Source: Microvirga calopogonii
GTDB taxonomy: Bacteria; Pseudomonadota; Alphaproteobacteria; Rhizobiales; Beijerinckiaceae
Direction of reading: 5' to 3'
Length of the DNA stretch: 64,000 nt
NCBI RefSeq assembly: GCF_003347665.1
Contig: NZ_QDGA01000019.1
Span: 35,522-99,521 of the forward strand
Shown: piece after piece, positions 15,371 through 23,886 of the stretch
Layout: every line of letters begins with the position of its first letter
How positions within the stretch are numbered: position 1 is the stretch's first letter
Made by a program: the position numbers and the translations under genes
The notes under the pieces: model-generated
Database searches by the model: none
The model's input: the letters and a program-made list of their open reading frames with translations, nothing else
What the model was told of the DNA's origin: nothing

Positions 15371-16551
15371 CACGCAGCCGCCTTGCGCCGACGGGGCTTC
15401 CGGGCGATCTCGATTGCGTCGCGCATGGCGCAGCCGACGTACTCGGCGAGTTGCACGGGCACCGCGTTCCCGAGCTGGCGCATGTTCTCGGACCATGCCC
15501 CGACGAACTCGTATTCGTCCGGCATTCCCTGGAGCCGGGCTGCCTCCCTGACGGTGAAATAGCGGATGGACCCGTCGTCCTTTACCATCATGTTCTCACC
15601 GCCCGGAACGCCGTGCACGCCGGCCTTCAGGGCCTTGGCGGGCATGTCGAGCGGGCTGCCGGTATGGCCGGGGTAGGAGCGCGCACCGGGCTGGAAGACG
15701 TGGTTCGGGATGTCGCAGCCCTTCTCAGGATCGCCGAGGCCGGCGATGGCGTCGCGCACGGTCCGCCACGGTAGTCCCTTTGGCACCTCGCCGAGGTCCC
15801 GCAGCCGACGCACGGCCGCGACGTCCATCTTGTCCGGCCCTTGCTTCGGAGCCTTGATGCCGTGCCGGCCCCAATACTCGAAGGTGACCCACTGGTCCCA
15901 GAGGAGCCGTTCGCGGGAATGCGTCTTCGGAAGTTCCGGCAGCGTGGCGCCGAGTTCGCGGTTCAGACCAAGAATGACGACGCGGTGGCGCCGCTGGGCT
16001 GCCCCGTAGTTCGCGGCGTCGACACTGTGAAGCACGACGTCGTATGTCGCCTCGTCCCTCTTCAGGGCCGCCTCGAGCCGCTTCAGGTGCTTCGCGCGGT
16101 CCTCCTTGTCGCCCTTCTCGATGTCCGGCATCGCGAGCGCGAGCAGGATCCAGCGCAGGTAGTCTGCGAAGGCCACGCGGGTGAGGCCCCGCACGTTCTC
16201 CCAGATGAATCCGGCGGGACGGATCAGTCGGACGGCGCGGTCGGCCTCGGGCCACATGTCCCGCTCGTCCTCGTGTCCGCGATGGAGACCGCCGATGGAG
16301 AACGGCTGGCAGGGAACGCCGCCCGCGACCAGGTCGATGCCCGCGTAGTCCTCCCAGGCGACGGAGCGGACGTCCTCCTGGTGGATCGGCCAGTCCTTCA
16401 CGTACTTGATGCGGCGGCGCTTGTTGTGCCCGACGTTCACGACGGAAGGCCCATCCCACTCGGACAGCCGCAGCGTCTTGAACCCGGCGCGGGACACACC
16501 CATCGCCAAGCCGCCGCACCCCGTGAACAGCTCCACACAACTCATCGGCAT
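15370..16551 (-). CDS. DNA (cytosine-5) methyltransferase of type II R-M system
   Basis: 393 aa, with the ordered C5-MTase motifs: I (F-T-G-C-G-G-L near residue 9), IV with catalytic Cys81 (G-G-V-P-C-Q-P-F-S), VI (W-E-N-V), VIII (A-Q-R-R-H-R-V) and X (G-N-A-V-P-V). The variable target-recognition region lies between VIII and X. First gene of the M-R-Vsr operon, so modification is made before restriction. The 283 bp upstream hold a pair of direct GGTTAC repeats near 16670-16685 but no other gene. Confidence 0.93.
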   Translation of the reverse strand: MPMSCVELFTGCGGLAMGVSRAGFKTLRLSEWDGPSVVNVGHNKRRRIKYVKDWPIHQEDVRSVAWEDYAGIDLVAGGVPCQPFSIGGLHRGHEDERDMWPEADRAVRLIRPAGFIWENVRGLTRVAFADYLRWILLALAMPDIEKGDKEDRAKHLKRLEAALKRDEATYDVVLHSVDAANYGAAQRRHRVVILGLNRELGATLPELPKTHSRERLLWDQWVTFEYWGRHGIKAPKQGPDKMDVAAVRRLRDLGEVPKGLPWRTVRDAIAGLGDPEKGCDIPNHVFQPGARSYPGHTGSPLDMPAKALKAGVHGVPGGENMMVKDDGSIRYFTVREAARLQGMPDEYEFVGAWSENMRQLGNAVPVQLAEYVGCAMRDAIEIARKPRRRKAAA

Positions 16552-16834
16552 CGAAAAGACTCTCTTCCCCAGTCGATTTCACCTCGACCGCCGTACGAGT
16601 CGAGTCCGGTCCGGGCACCCGGTTCCGGTATCGGACGTACCCGAGGCAGAACACAATGTGAACAGAATGGTTACAGTCCGGTTACGATTCTTCAAATCCC
16701 CCGTCGGAGTCAGGGACTTGCGCGCCGCTCTGTGGGCAGGGCGGACAGGGAGTAAAATCCTGTGGAAATGTCTGGCGGGATCTAGGTTTCGGTAAGGAAC
16801 TGGTGGGTGAACATCACGGCGTGATTTGCGGGCG

Positions 16835-17185
16835 TCACCCATCAGCCTTGAGCGCCGGGCCCGGGTACGGGGGGATCAGCGCCAGGTGCATGCGCCGCTT
16901 CACCCGGCCGCGATCGAAGCCCTGGGCGACGAGGTCGTCGATGGACTTCTCGATGAGGCTCCTCAGGAAGGTGGCGACGAGTCCGTCATAGATCTCGTCG
17001 CCGGAACCCCTTCCGCGCCGGACGTTGAAGACGGCGCCTCTGACCGCTGCGAAAATGGCGCGCTGGACGTCGTCGCTTTCCGGATGCCGCTCCTCCCGCA
17101 GCCGCTCCCGGTACCGCCGCTGCCGCTCGCGGTGCGCCGCGCGGCTGGCTTCCGTCGCCTTGATCTTCCTTGCCCTCCTTGCCAT
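16835..17185 (-). CDS. Small basic island protein, paralogue of the next gene
   Basis: 116 aa from ATG 17185, with GGGAGGGAGG upstream. The N-terminal 35 residues are strongly basic (ARRARKIKATEASRAAHRER), then a helical domain (D-D-V-Q-R-A-I-F-A-A-V-R-G-A-V-F). It shares its plan with 17260-17655: R-R-x-R-E-R, then a V-R/Q-x-A-x-x-x-A helix, then a glycine-containing turn. Possibly DNA-binding. No named family. Confidence 0.5.
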   Translation of the reverse strand: MARRARKIKATEASRAAHRERQRRYRERLREERHPESDDVQRAIFAAVRGAVFNVRRGRGSGDEIYDGLVATFLRSLIEKSIDDLVAQGFDRGRVKRRMHLALIPPYPGPALKADG

Positions 17186-17259
17186 CGCCGCCTCCCTCCC
17201 GTCACCGAGTGATCATCGGACGGGCGTTCGCAAGGGACACGGCCGGAGAGGGCCGTCGG

Positions 17260-17655
17260 TCACTTCTCCGCCGATGCCAAGTCGCGAACGTTCCTGAGCC
17301 GGATCTTGCCGTCCTTGGCGTCCGCGCGGACCTTGCCCGGGACGCCCGCCCGACCCTTGAACGCGATGCCGAGGACGCCCATGACGATGTCCGCCCCCGG
17401 CGCATCCTTGATGAGGATGAGCAAAGCGGCATCAGCGAGCACGGACCTGATGTTGTCCGTCGTAGGCTCGGGCGAGCCCTTGTCCATCGCTGCCCGCTGG
17501 CGCTCGCGGGAACGGCGCTTCGATTCCGACTTGTAGGCCCGCAGCTCGTCGGGCGTCATGTCCGCGAGGGTCTTGCCCTTCGTGCCTTCCTTCGCCGCCA
17601 GGTCCTTGTAGAGCTGCATCAGCCTTCCGGCGTCGGTTTCCCCTGAGTCCGTCAT
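17260..17655 (-). CDS. Small basic island protein upstream of the origin region
   Basis: 131 aa from ATG 17655, with GGGAGG 6 nt upstream. Helical and basic (Y-K-S-E-S-K-R-R-S-R-E-R-Q-R), then a moderately hydrophobic helix (VLADAALLILIKDAPGADIV) and a Gly-rich region. It is similar in layout to the 16835 gene. Three palindromic sites lie in its upstream region, so it may be autoregulated or may control copy number, but that is inference. Confidence 0.5.
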   Translation of the reverse strand: MTDSGETDAGRLMQLYKDLAAKEGTKGKTLADMTPDELRAYKSESKRRSRERQRAAMDKGSPEPTTDNIRSVLADAALLILIKDAPGADIVMGVLGIAFKGRAGVPGKVRADAKDGKIRLRNVRDLASAEK

Positions 17656-17710
17656 GATTTGCCTCCCGTTGCAGATTGATGGTGCGATGTCGGCGGGTAC
17701 GTGACAAGGG

Positions 17711-17730
17711 AAAATCGACCTGTCGATAAT
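17711..17730. promoter_or_regulatory. Palindromic operator copy 1 (TCGAC-N-TGTCGA type)
   Basis: AAAATCGACCTGTCGATAAT, a near-perfect version of the site at 17807. Core TCGACCTGTCGA starts at 17715. Confidence 0.6.
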
Positions 17731-17754
17731 GCGTCGGGGAGCGGGGAGAGTGCG

Positions 17755-17774
17755 GAGTCGACGTGTCGATCGGA
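17755..17774. promoter_or_regulatory. Palindromic operator copy 2
   Basis: Core TCGACGTGTCGA at 17758-17769, 43 bp from copy 1; flanks less conserved. Confidence 0.55.
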
Positions 17775-17806
17775 GGCCGGCAACGCCCCTCCTCGCGCCC
17801 GGCGAC

Positions 17807-17826
17807 ATAATCGACATGTCGATTAT
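17807..17826. promoter_or_regulatory. Palindromic operator copy 3, perfect 20-bp palindrome
   Basis: ATAATCGACATGTCGATTAT is identical to its reverse complement. It is 53 bp from copy 2. The three sites sit between the divergent small gene (start 17655) and the replication origin. From 17830 to 18300 I see nothing else. Confidence 0.65.
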
Positions 17827-18300
17827 GAATCGCGATGTCCCTGGAACGGCGCCTTCGGCAGCACCCTCGGCGGCGTCCCCACGGATGGATGCTGGGAACC
17901 CGGCCGGCACCTGGAACCGGAGCGGTCTCTTTCGAAGGATTCGGTCCGGTTCCCTGCCAGTCGACGCCGCTCCCGGGGGAGACCGACCAGTCGCTTGTCA
18001 CGCGCACCGGGTTCCGGCAATCTCCATCGACGTTGCAGGACTGGCACGGCCATTACACCCCCCTCGACCTAAACCATGCGCGAAGCGCCCCAGCCCGGTC
18101 CTTCCCTTAAGATCTGCCGGAGGGCGGCGATCTCGGTCACGGGATGCGGACGGGCTGCCAGGCACCGACCCAGCGAAGCCCGGCGGGGCACCGATTCCCA
18201 CCCGTCAGGCGGCGGTCGATTCCCTGCATTCTGAGTCTGTGATTTTTTTGGCGCCCCTGTCCCGGCCAACCCATTGAAAACAAAGGCGCCGTCCACTGGG

Positions 18301-18613
18301 TTTTCGTTGCACGATTCACGCGATGCAAGAATGTGGACGACCTTTTCGTTGCATGATTCACACGATGCCGGGGGCTTTTCGTTGCATGTTTCACAGCGGG
18401 CGGGCGAAATCCCGCCTCCCGGGGAGGCTGGGACATCCGTCTCGCGTTGACGGAGCCTTGTCTGGCCCGACTTGTTGCGCGGCTGGCAGGGACGCAACGA
18501 AAAGGATTCGGCCCTTTCGTTGCGCGATTGCGAAATCCGCAACGAAAGCCCCTTGCCGAATTCCCGCCGACGAAATGACAATCGTTGCATGGGTTCGGGA
18601 GGCGCAACGAAAA
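18301..18613. other. Iteron-type replication origin (oriV)
   Basis: Eight copies of the core (T)TTTCGTTGC. Direct copies are at 18301, 18343, 18376, 18515 and 18582; inverted copies at 18494, 18539 and 18604. The first three extend to TTTTCGTTGCAYGATTCAC-like units. The direct cluster fits Rep-binding iterons. The inverted copies towards the gene fit the operator of an autoregulated initiator; the last lies between the ribosome site and the ATG of rep. A classical AT-rich unwinding region is not obvious. Confidence 0.75.
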
Positions 18614-20343
18614 TGAGATCACTGCTCAAGAGGAGGCCGCGGGCGACGGCGGAGTACAACGACGAGGGACTGCGCCGCGTCCACGTGCGGGGGAGCATCG
18701 AGGACGCCCTCGCCGCGGCGGACGGGCGGACCCGCGAGGTGCGCGACGGGACTGACGCCAGCCCGCTCGACCGGGTGTCGCCGGAGACGCCGCGCCCGGC
18801 GGAGATGCTCGAGCACGTCACCGTGGAGGGCGACGACGTCCTCACGGCGGGCGACATGAAGCTCCACGAGCTCCTCGTCGCCTACGCCTACGAGCAAAGC
18901 AAGCGGGTGATGGAGGCCGGCCGCGAGTACACGATGCCGACCTCCTACGCGATCCGCTTCCTCGGCGAGCACGCGAGGCGGGCCACGGTCCGCGACGCCC
19001 TCAAGCGGCTGCGCTCCACCACCGTGTGCTACGGCACGCGGGCCGGGCGCCGCTACGACGACGTGCCGCTGCTCTCCGCCTGGATGGAGGGCGAGGGCGG
19101 ACGGGACGAGATCGTCTACTCGATCCCGTCCGCCATCGAGACGCTCATGGCCTCCCAGCTCCGCTACGCGTACCTGGAATTGGCGGCGCTCTCCCGGATG
19201 CGCAGCCGCTACGGCATCCGGCTGTACCGCCACCTCGCCCTCGCCCTCGCCGACCGCAAGGCGCGATGGGTGCCGGGCCTCGACAACCTGCACGAGGTCA
19301 CCGTCTCCGTGGAGGAGATGAAGGCGTGGCTCGGCTTCGACGGCGGCCACGTGGGCCAGCTCCAGCTCCGGGCGCTCAAGCCGGCGCTGGCCGACCTCGA
19401 TCACGTGCGGCTGTTTTCGCACGTCAAAACGGAGGCCGTGAAGGGCAAGCGCCGAGGCGGCGGCATCGACGCCTGGACGCTCACCCTGCGGGTCAACCCG
19501 CCGGCCGCACACGCGGGCCGGATGCAGGGCGTCGCCCCCGAGGCCCGCGCCCTCGTCGGCGGCTGGGACGTGCCGATGTTCCGGATCGCCCGACAGGACT
19601 TCTGGCAGCGCAAGGGCGCCTTCCTCGTGGAGCACCGCCACATGGGCGGCTTCGCGGACGCCTTCGCCGTGTGGCTGCTCGCCGTGCACGAGGCGCTGAC
19701 CGGCAACCCGGTCACGGACGGCTTCGCCACCCGCGCCATGCGGGGCGAAAGGCTGCTCACGGCCATTAAGGCCGACGGCCCCGAGGACGCCGCCACCCGC
19801 TTCCTCGCCGAGGAGATCGAGGCGCCGGACCTGCTCGCCATGCCCGCCGACGTCGCGGGGCGACGCGAGCGTCTCCTGCGCATCCGCGAGGCCCGCTCGG
19901 CCCGCATCGCCCGGTGGAAGGAGTACAAGAAGGAGAAGGGGATCAAGTCGAAGGCGGACATCGGGAAGGAGGCCGAGTCCGTGAACGCTCCGGCACCTAA
20001 GCCGAAGGCGTCGCCGGCATCGAAGGCACCCGCCCCGGTGGCGGCTCCAACTCCGGTCCCGCCGACGTTCGGTCCGCTCACGTGGGTGGAGTTCCTCATC
20101 GCCCCCGGCGTGCGTCTCAAGGAGATCGAGGCGATGGCCGACGGCATCTTCGAGATGACGTTCGAGGGCGAGGGCATGGACGGCCCCGCTCCGGTCGAGG
20201 CGACGATCCGGTTCCCCTCGGGGATCGGGACGGACACGATCCAGCTCGGCGCCTTGCCGCTGGCGGATGCCGACATTTCGTTTATTGCGGGGCAATTCGA
20301 CACGATCATCGAGAAAGTGCGTCACAACAGGACGGGGGCGTGA
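18613..20343 (+). CDS. rep: Plasmid replication initiator, Rep_3 (RepB/RepE-type)
   Basis: 576 aa from ATG 18613, with GGGAGG about 10 nt upstream; the upstream in-frame ATG at 18472 lies inside the iterons. Residues about 80-310 form the paired winged-helix initiator region: K-L-H-E-L-L-V-A-Y-A-Y, T-M-P-T-S-Y-A-I-R-F-L, Y-L-E-L-A-A-L-S-R-M-R-S-R-Y-G-I-R-L-Y-R-H-L, and E-M-K-A-W-L-G-F. Residues beyond 450 are a Pro/Ala-rich linker and a small extra C-terminal domain, making it longer than typical Rep_3 proteins. It would bind the iterons and load the host helicase. Confidence 0.85.
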   Translation: MRSLLKRRPRATAEYNDEGLRRVHVRGSIEDALAAADGRTREVRDGTDASPLDRVSPETPRPAEMLEHVTVEGDDVLTAGDMKLHELLVAYAYEQSKRVMEAGREYTMPTSYAIRFLGEHARRATVRDALKRLRSTTVCYGTRAGRRYDDVPLLSAWMEGEGGRDEIVYSIPSAIETLMASQLRYAYLELAALSRMRSRYGIRLYRHLALALADRKARWVPGLDNLHEVTVSVEEMKAWLGFDGGHVGQLQLRALKPALADLDHVRLFSHVKTEAVKGKRRGGGIDAWTLTLRVNPPAAHAGRMQGVAPEARALVGGWDVPMFRIARQDFWQRKGAFLVEHRHMGGFADAFAVWLLAVHEALTGNPVTDGFATRAMRGERLLTAIKADGPEDAATRFLAEEIEAPDLLAMPADVAGRRERLLRIREARSARIARWKEYKKEKGIKSKADIGKEAESVNAPAPKPKASPASKAPAPVAAPTPVPPTFGPLTWVEFLIAPGVRLKEIEAMADGIFEMTFEGEGMDGPAPVEATIRFPSGIGTDTIQLGALPLADADISFIAGQFDTIIEKVRHNRTGA

Positions 20344-20344
20344 C

Positions 20345-21499
20345 ATGGAAGAGAACGTGCAGAGGATCGTGACGGTCCGGATGAGGAGATTTTGCCCGGC
20401 GGTGGAGACGATGCGGGCCGTGCTCGAGCGGATCGAGTCCTACCCGTGGGCGGGCGAAGAGGAGGTCGAGGCCAGGATCGAGTGGTACGTCCAGAAGGGC
20501 GGCAATCCCTGCCACTACCCGCTCAAGCCTGTGCGCTTCCACCGCGAGGACGTCGCCGCGCTGCTCGCCGAGCTTGGCGAGGAGGTGTCGGCAATCATCT
20601 GCGCCAAGCCCGTGAACGCGGAGGGACGGAAGGCCGCCGCCGCCGCCGCCGCCGCCAGGTTCCGCCGGGAGAAGGAGAAGGAGGCCGCAAGGCCGAAGCC
20701 CCAGCCGACCGACCCGGCCACCGTGCGGCCGTCGCTGCGGCACCTGCTCTCCGACGAGGCGAAGGCAGAGGGACGGAAGCTGTGGGACAGGCTCGACTTA
20801 ATCCCGGGCGGGACTAAGGCGCTTGCATCGAATGCCGACCACCTCAGCGAAACCTTCCCCCTCATCGCCCAAGCCGACGACGCCCTCGACGGAAAGATTC
20901 GCGAGATGCTGCGGGCGGCGGCGGCTCTCCCGGCCGAGGTGAAGCTCTCCCCCAACAAGGGACCCTGGGTGAATGTCGCGTGGCTCATCCGCGAGGGACG
21001 CCCGCAGCATCTCACCGCCCGGTACGTCGATGGCAAGAAAGTCGAGGGCGCCGTGGACAAGGCACTCCGGCACATCGCCGACCTGCGCCAGCGCATGGAA
21101 GCGAAGATCGCCGCCGACGCCGAGGCGAAGGCCGCGCAGGGCGATGGCAGGCCCGCCTCCCGGCTCCCGTGGCACCTGCACCCGGCCTCGCCCGAGGACG
21201 CGGCGGCGCAGGCGGCCGAGCGGGCGGAGCGCGACCGCCTCGGCCTCGGCGCCGGGAGCCTCCGCGACGCCACCCCGGAGGAGCTAGCCCTGATCCGCGA
21301 GGCCCGGCGTCGGGCCATCGCCTCCCTGCCGGGACACACCGAAAAGGTCGCTGCCGCCGTCGCCGAGCGCGAGGAGCGCGAGCGCCTCGGACTTCTTTCG
21401 GACGACGTGCCGACCGACGAGGAGCGGGCGCTCATCGAGCGCGCCCGCAGCCGCGCAGCCGCTCTCGCCAGCCCGATCCCCGCCGACTGCCCGTTCTGA
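20345..21499 (+). CDS. Helical protein co-transcribed with rep
   Basis: 384 aa from ATG 20345, one base after the rep stop, so co-translated. It has an alanine run near residues 100-107, a charged helical segment (RREKEKEAARPK), and repeated E-R-E/A-R-L-G-L motifs in the last 120 residues (two copies, R-D-R-L-G-L and R-E-R-L-G-L, each followed by a D-x-x-P-x-x-E-E pattern). Likely helps replication or partition, judging only from position. No ParA or ParB motif. Family not recognised. Confidence 0.55.
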   Translation: MEENVQRIVTVRMRRFCPAVETMRAVLERIESYPWAGEEEVEARIEWYVQKGGNPCHYPLKPVRFHREDVAALLAELGEEVSAIICAKPVNAEGRKAAAAAAAARFRREKEKEAARPKPQPTDPATVRPSLRHLLSDEAKAEGRKLWDRLDLIPGGTKALASNADHLSETFPLIAQADDALDGKIREMLRAAAALPAEVKLSPNKGPWVNVAWLIREGRPQHLTARYVDGKKVEGAVDKALRHIADLRQRMEAKIAADAEAKAAQGDGRPASRLPWHLHPASPEDAAAQAAERAERDRLGLGAGSLRDATPEELALIREARRRAIASLPGHTEKVAAAVAEREERERLGLLSDDVPTDEERALIERARSRAAALASPIPADCPF

Positions 21500-21517
21500 C
21501 CTGTGGGATCTCGCGCC

Positions 21518-21555
21518 CGGGCCCGTTGACACGACGTCAACGGGCCCGATATTCC
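21518..21555 (+). terminator. Terminator of the rep operon
   Basis: CGGGCCCGTTGAC-ACGAC-GTCAACGGGCCCG, a perfect 13-bp stem 18 bp after the stop, followed by ATATTCC. Very stable, though short of T residues. Confidence 0.6.
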
Positions 21556-21647
21556 TATCCGTCATCGAGGAGTTCGCATGAAGGCCATCTGCATACGCGT
21601 CTGACAAGACCACCGCCCGCCGACCGAGGCCGGGCGATCTCGTATGC

Positions 21648-21980
21648 ATGAAAGGCTTCATCGTGAAACTACCACTCCGGCGCCCCGACGGACGCCTCGA
21701 CCTCTCGGAACTCCAGGAACCCAGCACACTCGCGGACATGATCGCGAACGCCGAGTGCGGCCGTCCGACGGCCGCAGAACTGGCGTCCGCGCCACTTCTC
21801 ACTCACTGGTCCGTCTCCCCGGGGCCGAATCTTTTCGCGCTCGACGAGTACGGCGAGATCGTCGTGCACGAGGTCTGGGCCGTCGGTTCCGATCTCTCCT
21901 GGGCGCAAACGAAGGAGGGCGCCGTCCGCCTCGCGCTGCCGGCCCGGCTGCCGCTCGTGACGAAGGGAGGCAGCCGATGA
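21648..21980 (+). CDS. Small phage/plasmid-type protein
   Basis: 110 aa from ATG 21648 (another ATG at 21644 is in a different frame). Mixed alpha/beta, with H-W-S-V-S-P-G-P-N-L-F-A-L-D-E-Y-G-E-I-V-V-H and a basic end. First gene of a co-oriented cassette (21648-24550) whose members overlap or abut. No known domain. Confidence 0.5.
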   Translation: MKGFIVKLPLRRPDGRLDLSELQEPSTLADMIANAECGRPTAAELASAPLLTHWSVSPGPNLFALDEYGEIVVHEVWAVGSDLSWAQTKEGAVRLALPARLPLVTKGGSR

Positions 21981-22339
21981 TCATGATCGGACCGGACGGC
22001 GCCTTCGACCGCAGGCGTGTGGAGCGCGAGATCGAGCGGCTCGAGTCCCTTGCCCGCGACCTACGGCGGCTGCTCGACGAGGGACCGTCGACGGCTGCCG
22101 ATTACCCCGACGCCCCCGTGATTCATGGATGGCGCGCCCATCCGATCCAGGTGATGTGCCTCATCGGCGCCGTGTCCGGCCATCCCGACCCGCTTGTCGG
22201 CAAGCCGGGACGCATCACGGCGACGTCTGATTTGTGGGTCTTCGATCCCGCCCGCGGCCTCGCCCGCACCCTGTCCCGCGTCTACCGGCTCGGCGCCCCG
22301 CACCGGGACGAGAGCGCCGCCGGCACGTCGATACATTGA
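21977..22339 (+). CDS. Small island protein
   Basis: 120 aa from ATG 21977, overlapping the previous stop (ATGA), with GGGAGG upstream. It starts with a coiled-coil-like helix (RRRVEREIERLESLARDLRR) followed by a proline-rich region (Y-P-D-A-P-V-I-H-G-W) and a short beta-rich end. Translationally coupled with its neighbour; function unknown. Confidence 0.5.
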   Translation: MIMIGPDGAFDRRRVEREIERLESLARDLRRLLDEGPSTAADYPDAPVIHGWRAHPIQVMCLIGAVSGHPDPLVGKPGRITATSDLWVFDPARGLARTLSRVYRLGAPHRDESAAGTSIH

Positions 22340-22394
22340 GCGCCCCGGGGCGCCCTCCATGCATCGTCAACACGGACAGGGAAAGGACACGAGC

Positions 22395-22790
22395 ATGCCT
22401 ACGCAGCACAGCAGGGACTGGCAGGACGAGATCAGGAGCCACACGGAGTGGGAGTGGATGTTCGGACGCGGCGGCTTCTATGCCGAGTGCATGGGGGGAT
22501 GGCGGAACCTTCTCGTCGATCTCATCCGCAAGATCGACGCCCACGTCCAGGGCGAGTGGCGCAAGGGAGACGAAGACCTGCCCGGCTTCCAAGTCACTCA
22601 AGTGAAGGAGAAGTTCGGGACGCTCAGATTTTACTGTTGGGGTTCGGATGACCAGATCGACGCGTGGATCGAGGAGGCAGAGGAGGCCTCGGCAAACACG
22701 TGTGAGCTGTGCGGCAAGGAGGGGAAGATCTACGGGCATGGTTGGTACATGACCCGCTGCCCCGAGCATGCTCCAGCGGAGGGCCGCTGA
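22395..22790 (+). CDS. Small zinc-ribbon protein of phage/plasmid type
   Basis: 131 aa from ATG 22395, with AAAGGA upstream. The centre reads V-K-E-K-F-G-T-L-R-F-Y, and the C-terminus has C-E-L-C-G then T-R-C-P-E-H, which supply zinc ligands (C-x2-C ... C-x2-H). This pattern recurs in short phage and integrated-element proteins across Proteobacteria. Probably nucleic-acid or protein binding; exact role unknown. Confidence 0.6.
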   Translation: MPTQHSRDWQDEIRSHTEWEWMFGRGGFYAECMGGWRNLLVDLIRKIDAHVQGEWRKGDEDLPGFQVTQVKEKFGTLRFYCWGSDDQIDAWIEEAEEASANTCELCGKEGKIYGHGWYMTRCPEHAPAEGR

Positions 22791-22792
22791 TC

Positions 22793-23590
22793 ATGCGCTT
22801 GTGGATTCTCTCGGACCTTCACCTCGAGGTCGATCCGCACCTCGCCTTCGCGGTCCCCGATGCCGACGTCGCGGTCGTGGCGGGCGACGTGCACAAGCCG
22901 GCGTGGAAGGCGATGCAGTGGCTCGCCGAGCACATCGCTCCGCACATGCCCGTCGTCACGATCCTTGGGAATCATGAGTACTTCTCGGGGTCGGTCACCG
23001 GCTGCACGAAGCGCGGCCTCGCCGCAGCCGCAGGCGTCGACGGCGTCCACCTCCTGCACGATTCCGAGGTGGTGATCGGCGGCGTCCGATTCGTCGGCGG
23101 AACGCTGTGGACGGACTACTCCCTCGACGCCGACCCCGAGCCGGGCAGGCAGCGCGACATGGACATCGCGCACGCGATGAACGAGTGCGGCTCCCTCATG
23201 GCCGACCACGTCGCGATCCACACCGACGACTCGCTGACCGAGCGCTGGCAGCCGGAGCATGCCCGCGCCGCGTTCCAGCGCACGGCGGCGTACATCGACG
23301 GCGTCCTCGGCGACGGATCGGGCGTGCCGACGGTCGTGGTCACTCACCACGCGCCGTATCCGGAGTCGGTCGATCCGCGCTACATCGGCAGCCCCATGAA
23401 CCCGGCCTTTGCCAGCGATCTCGGCGACATGATCTGGGACCGGCAGCCGGCGATGTGGGTTCACGGGCATGTTCATCACACGACCGGCTACATGCTCGGA
23501 GGCACGATGATCGCGTGCAATCCGCGCGGCTACGGCAACGAGAATCCCGGCTTCCGGCCTGACCTCGTTCTCTCGGTTTCGGGGAAGTGA
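22793..23590 (+). CDS. Calcineurin-like metallophosphoesterase
   Basis: 265 aa from ATG 22793, 2 bp after the previous stop, with GGAGGG upstream. It shows all family metal motifs in order: D-L-H (SDLHLE), G-D-V-H, G-N-H-E, T-H-H-A-P and G-H-V-H-H. It would hydrolyse phosphoesters, with nucleotides or nucleic-acid ends as possible substrates. It belongs to the compact cassette that runs to 24550. Distinct from the broken phosphoesterase at 13163. Confidence 0.85.
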   Translation: MRLWILSDLHLEVDPHLAFAVPDADVAVVAGDVHKPAWKAMQWLAEHIAPHMPVVTILGNHEYFSGSVTGCTKRGLAAAAGVDGVHLLHDSEVVIGGVRFVGGTLWTDYSLDADPEPGRQRDMDIAHAMNECGSLMADHVAIHTDDSLTERWQPEHARAAFQRTAAYIDGVLGDGSGVPTVVVTHHAPYPESVDPRYIGSPMNPAFASDLGDMIWDRQPAMWVHGHVHHTTGYMLGGTMIACNPRGYGNENPGFRPDLVLSVSGK

Positions 23591-23592
23591 CG

Positions 23593-23886
23593 ATGGAGAT
23601 GGAAGGCTGGCAGAAAGAATCCCTCGACCGCTACGTGCACAAGGCCTACGGCACCGACGATTACGAAGTCCTCGGCGCGACGGAGATGCTCTGGAGCGGC
23701 TGGGAGTGCGACACCGACGCCGTGCTCATCCGGCTCGCCGACGGGCGGAAGGCATGGGCTGTGATGCTGTGCGTAAACGTGCCTCCGAAGGAAGTGCCGG
23801 ACGCGCTACGCGAACGCATCGAGGCCTACCGCAAGGCCATCGCCGACACGGAGGCGCTGCTCGCCAAGGCGGAGGAACAGCCATGA
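23593..23886 (+). CDS. Small island protein, tandem paralogue 1
   Basis: 97 aa from ATG 23593 (GTG 23587 overlapping the previous stop is an alternative). Core: K-E-S-L-D-R-Y-V-x-K-A-Y-G-T-D-D-Y-E-V, W-A-V, P-P-K-E-V, I-E-A-Y-R-K-A-I-A-D-T-E-A-L-L. The next gene repeats this plan, so the pair arose by duplication. Unknown function. Confidence 0.6.
   Translation: MEMEGWQKESLDRYVHKAYGTDDYEVLGATEMLWSGWECDTDAVLIRLADGRKAWAVMLCVNVPPKEVPDALRERIEAYRKAIADTEALLAKAEEQP

Noticed and set aside
18619..20346. 575-aa open frame antisense to rep
   Set aside because: Produced by GC-rich codon bias opposite a clear Rep_3 gene; low-complexity Arg/His/Leu-rich product and no domain.
21578..21604. Eight-residue ORF MKAICIRV after a ribosome site, followed by a GCCCG/CGGGC hairpin
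   Set aside because: Could be a leader peptide, but there is no codon run or alternative-hairpin logic to support attenuation.
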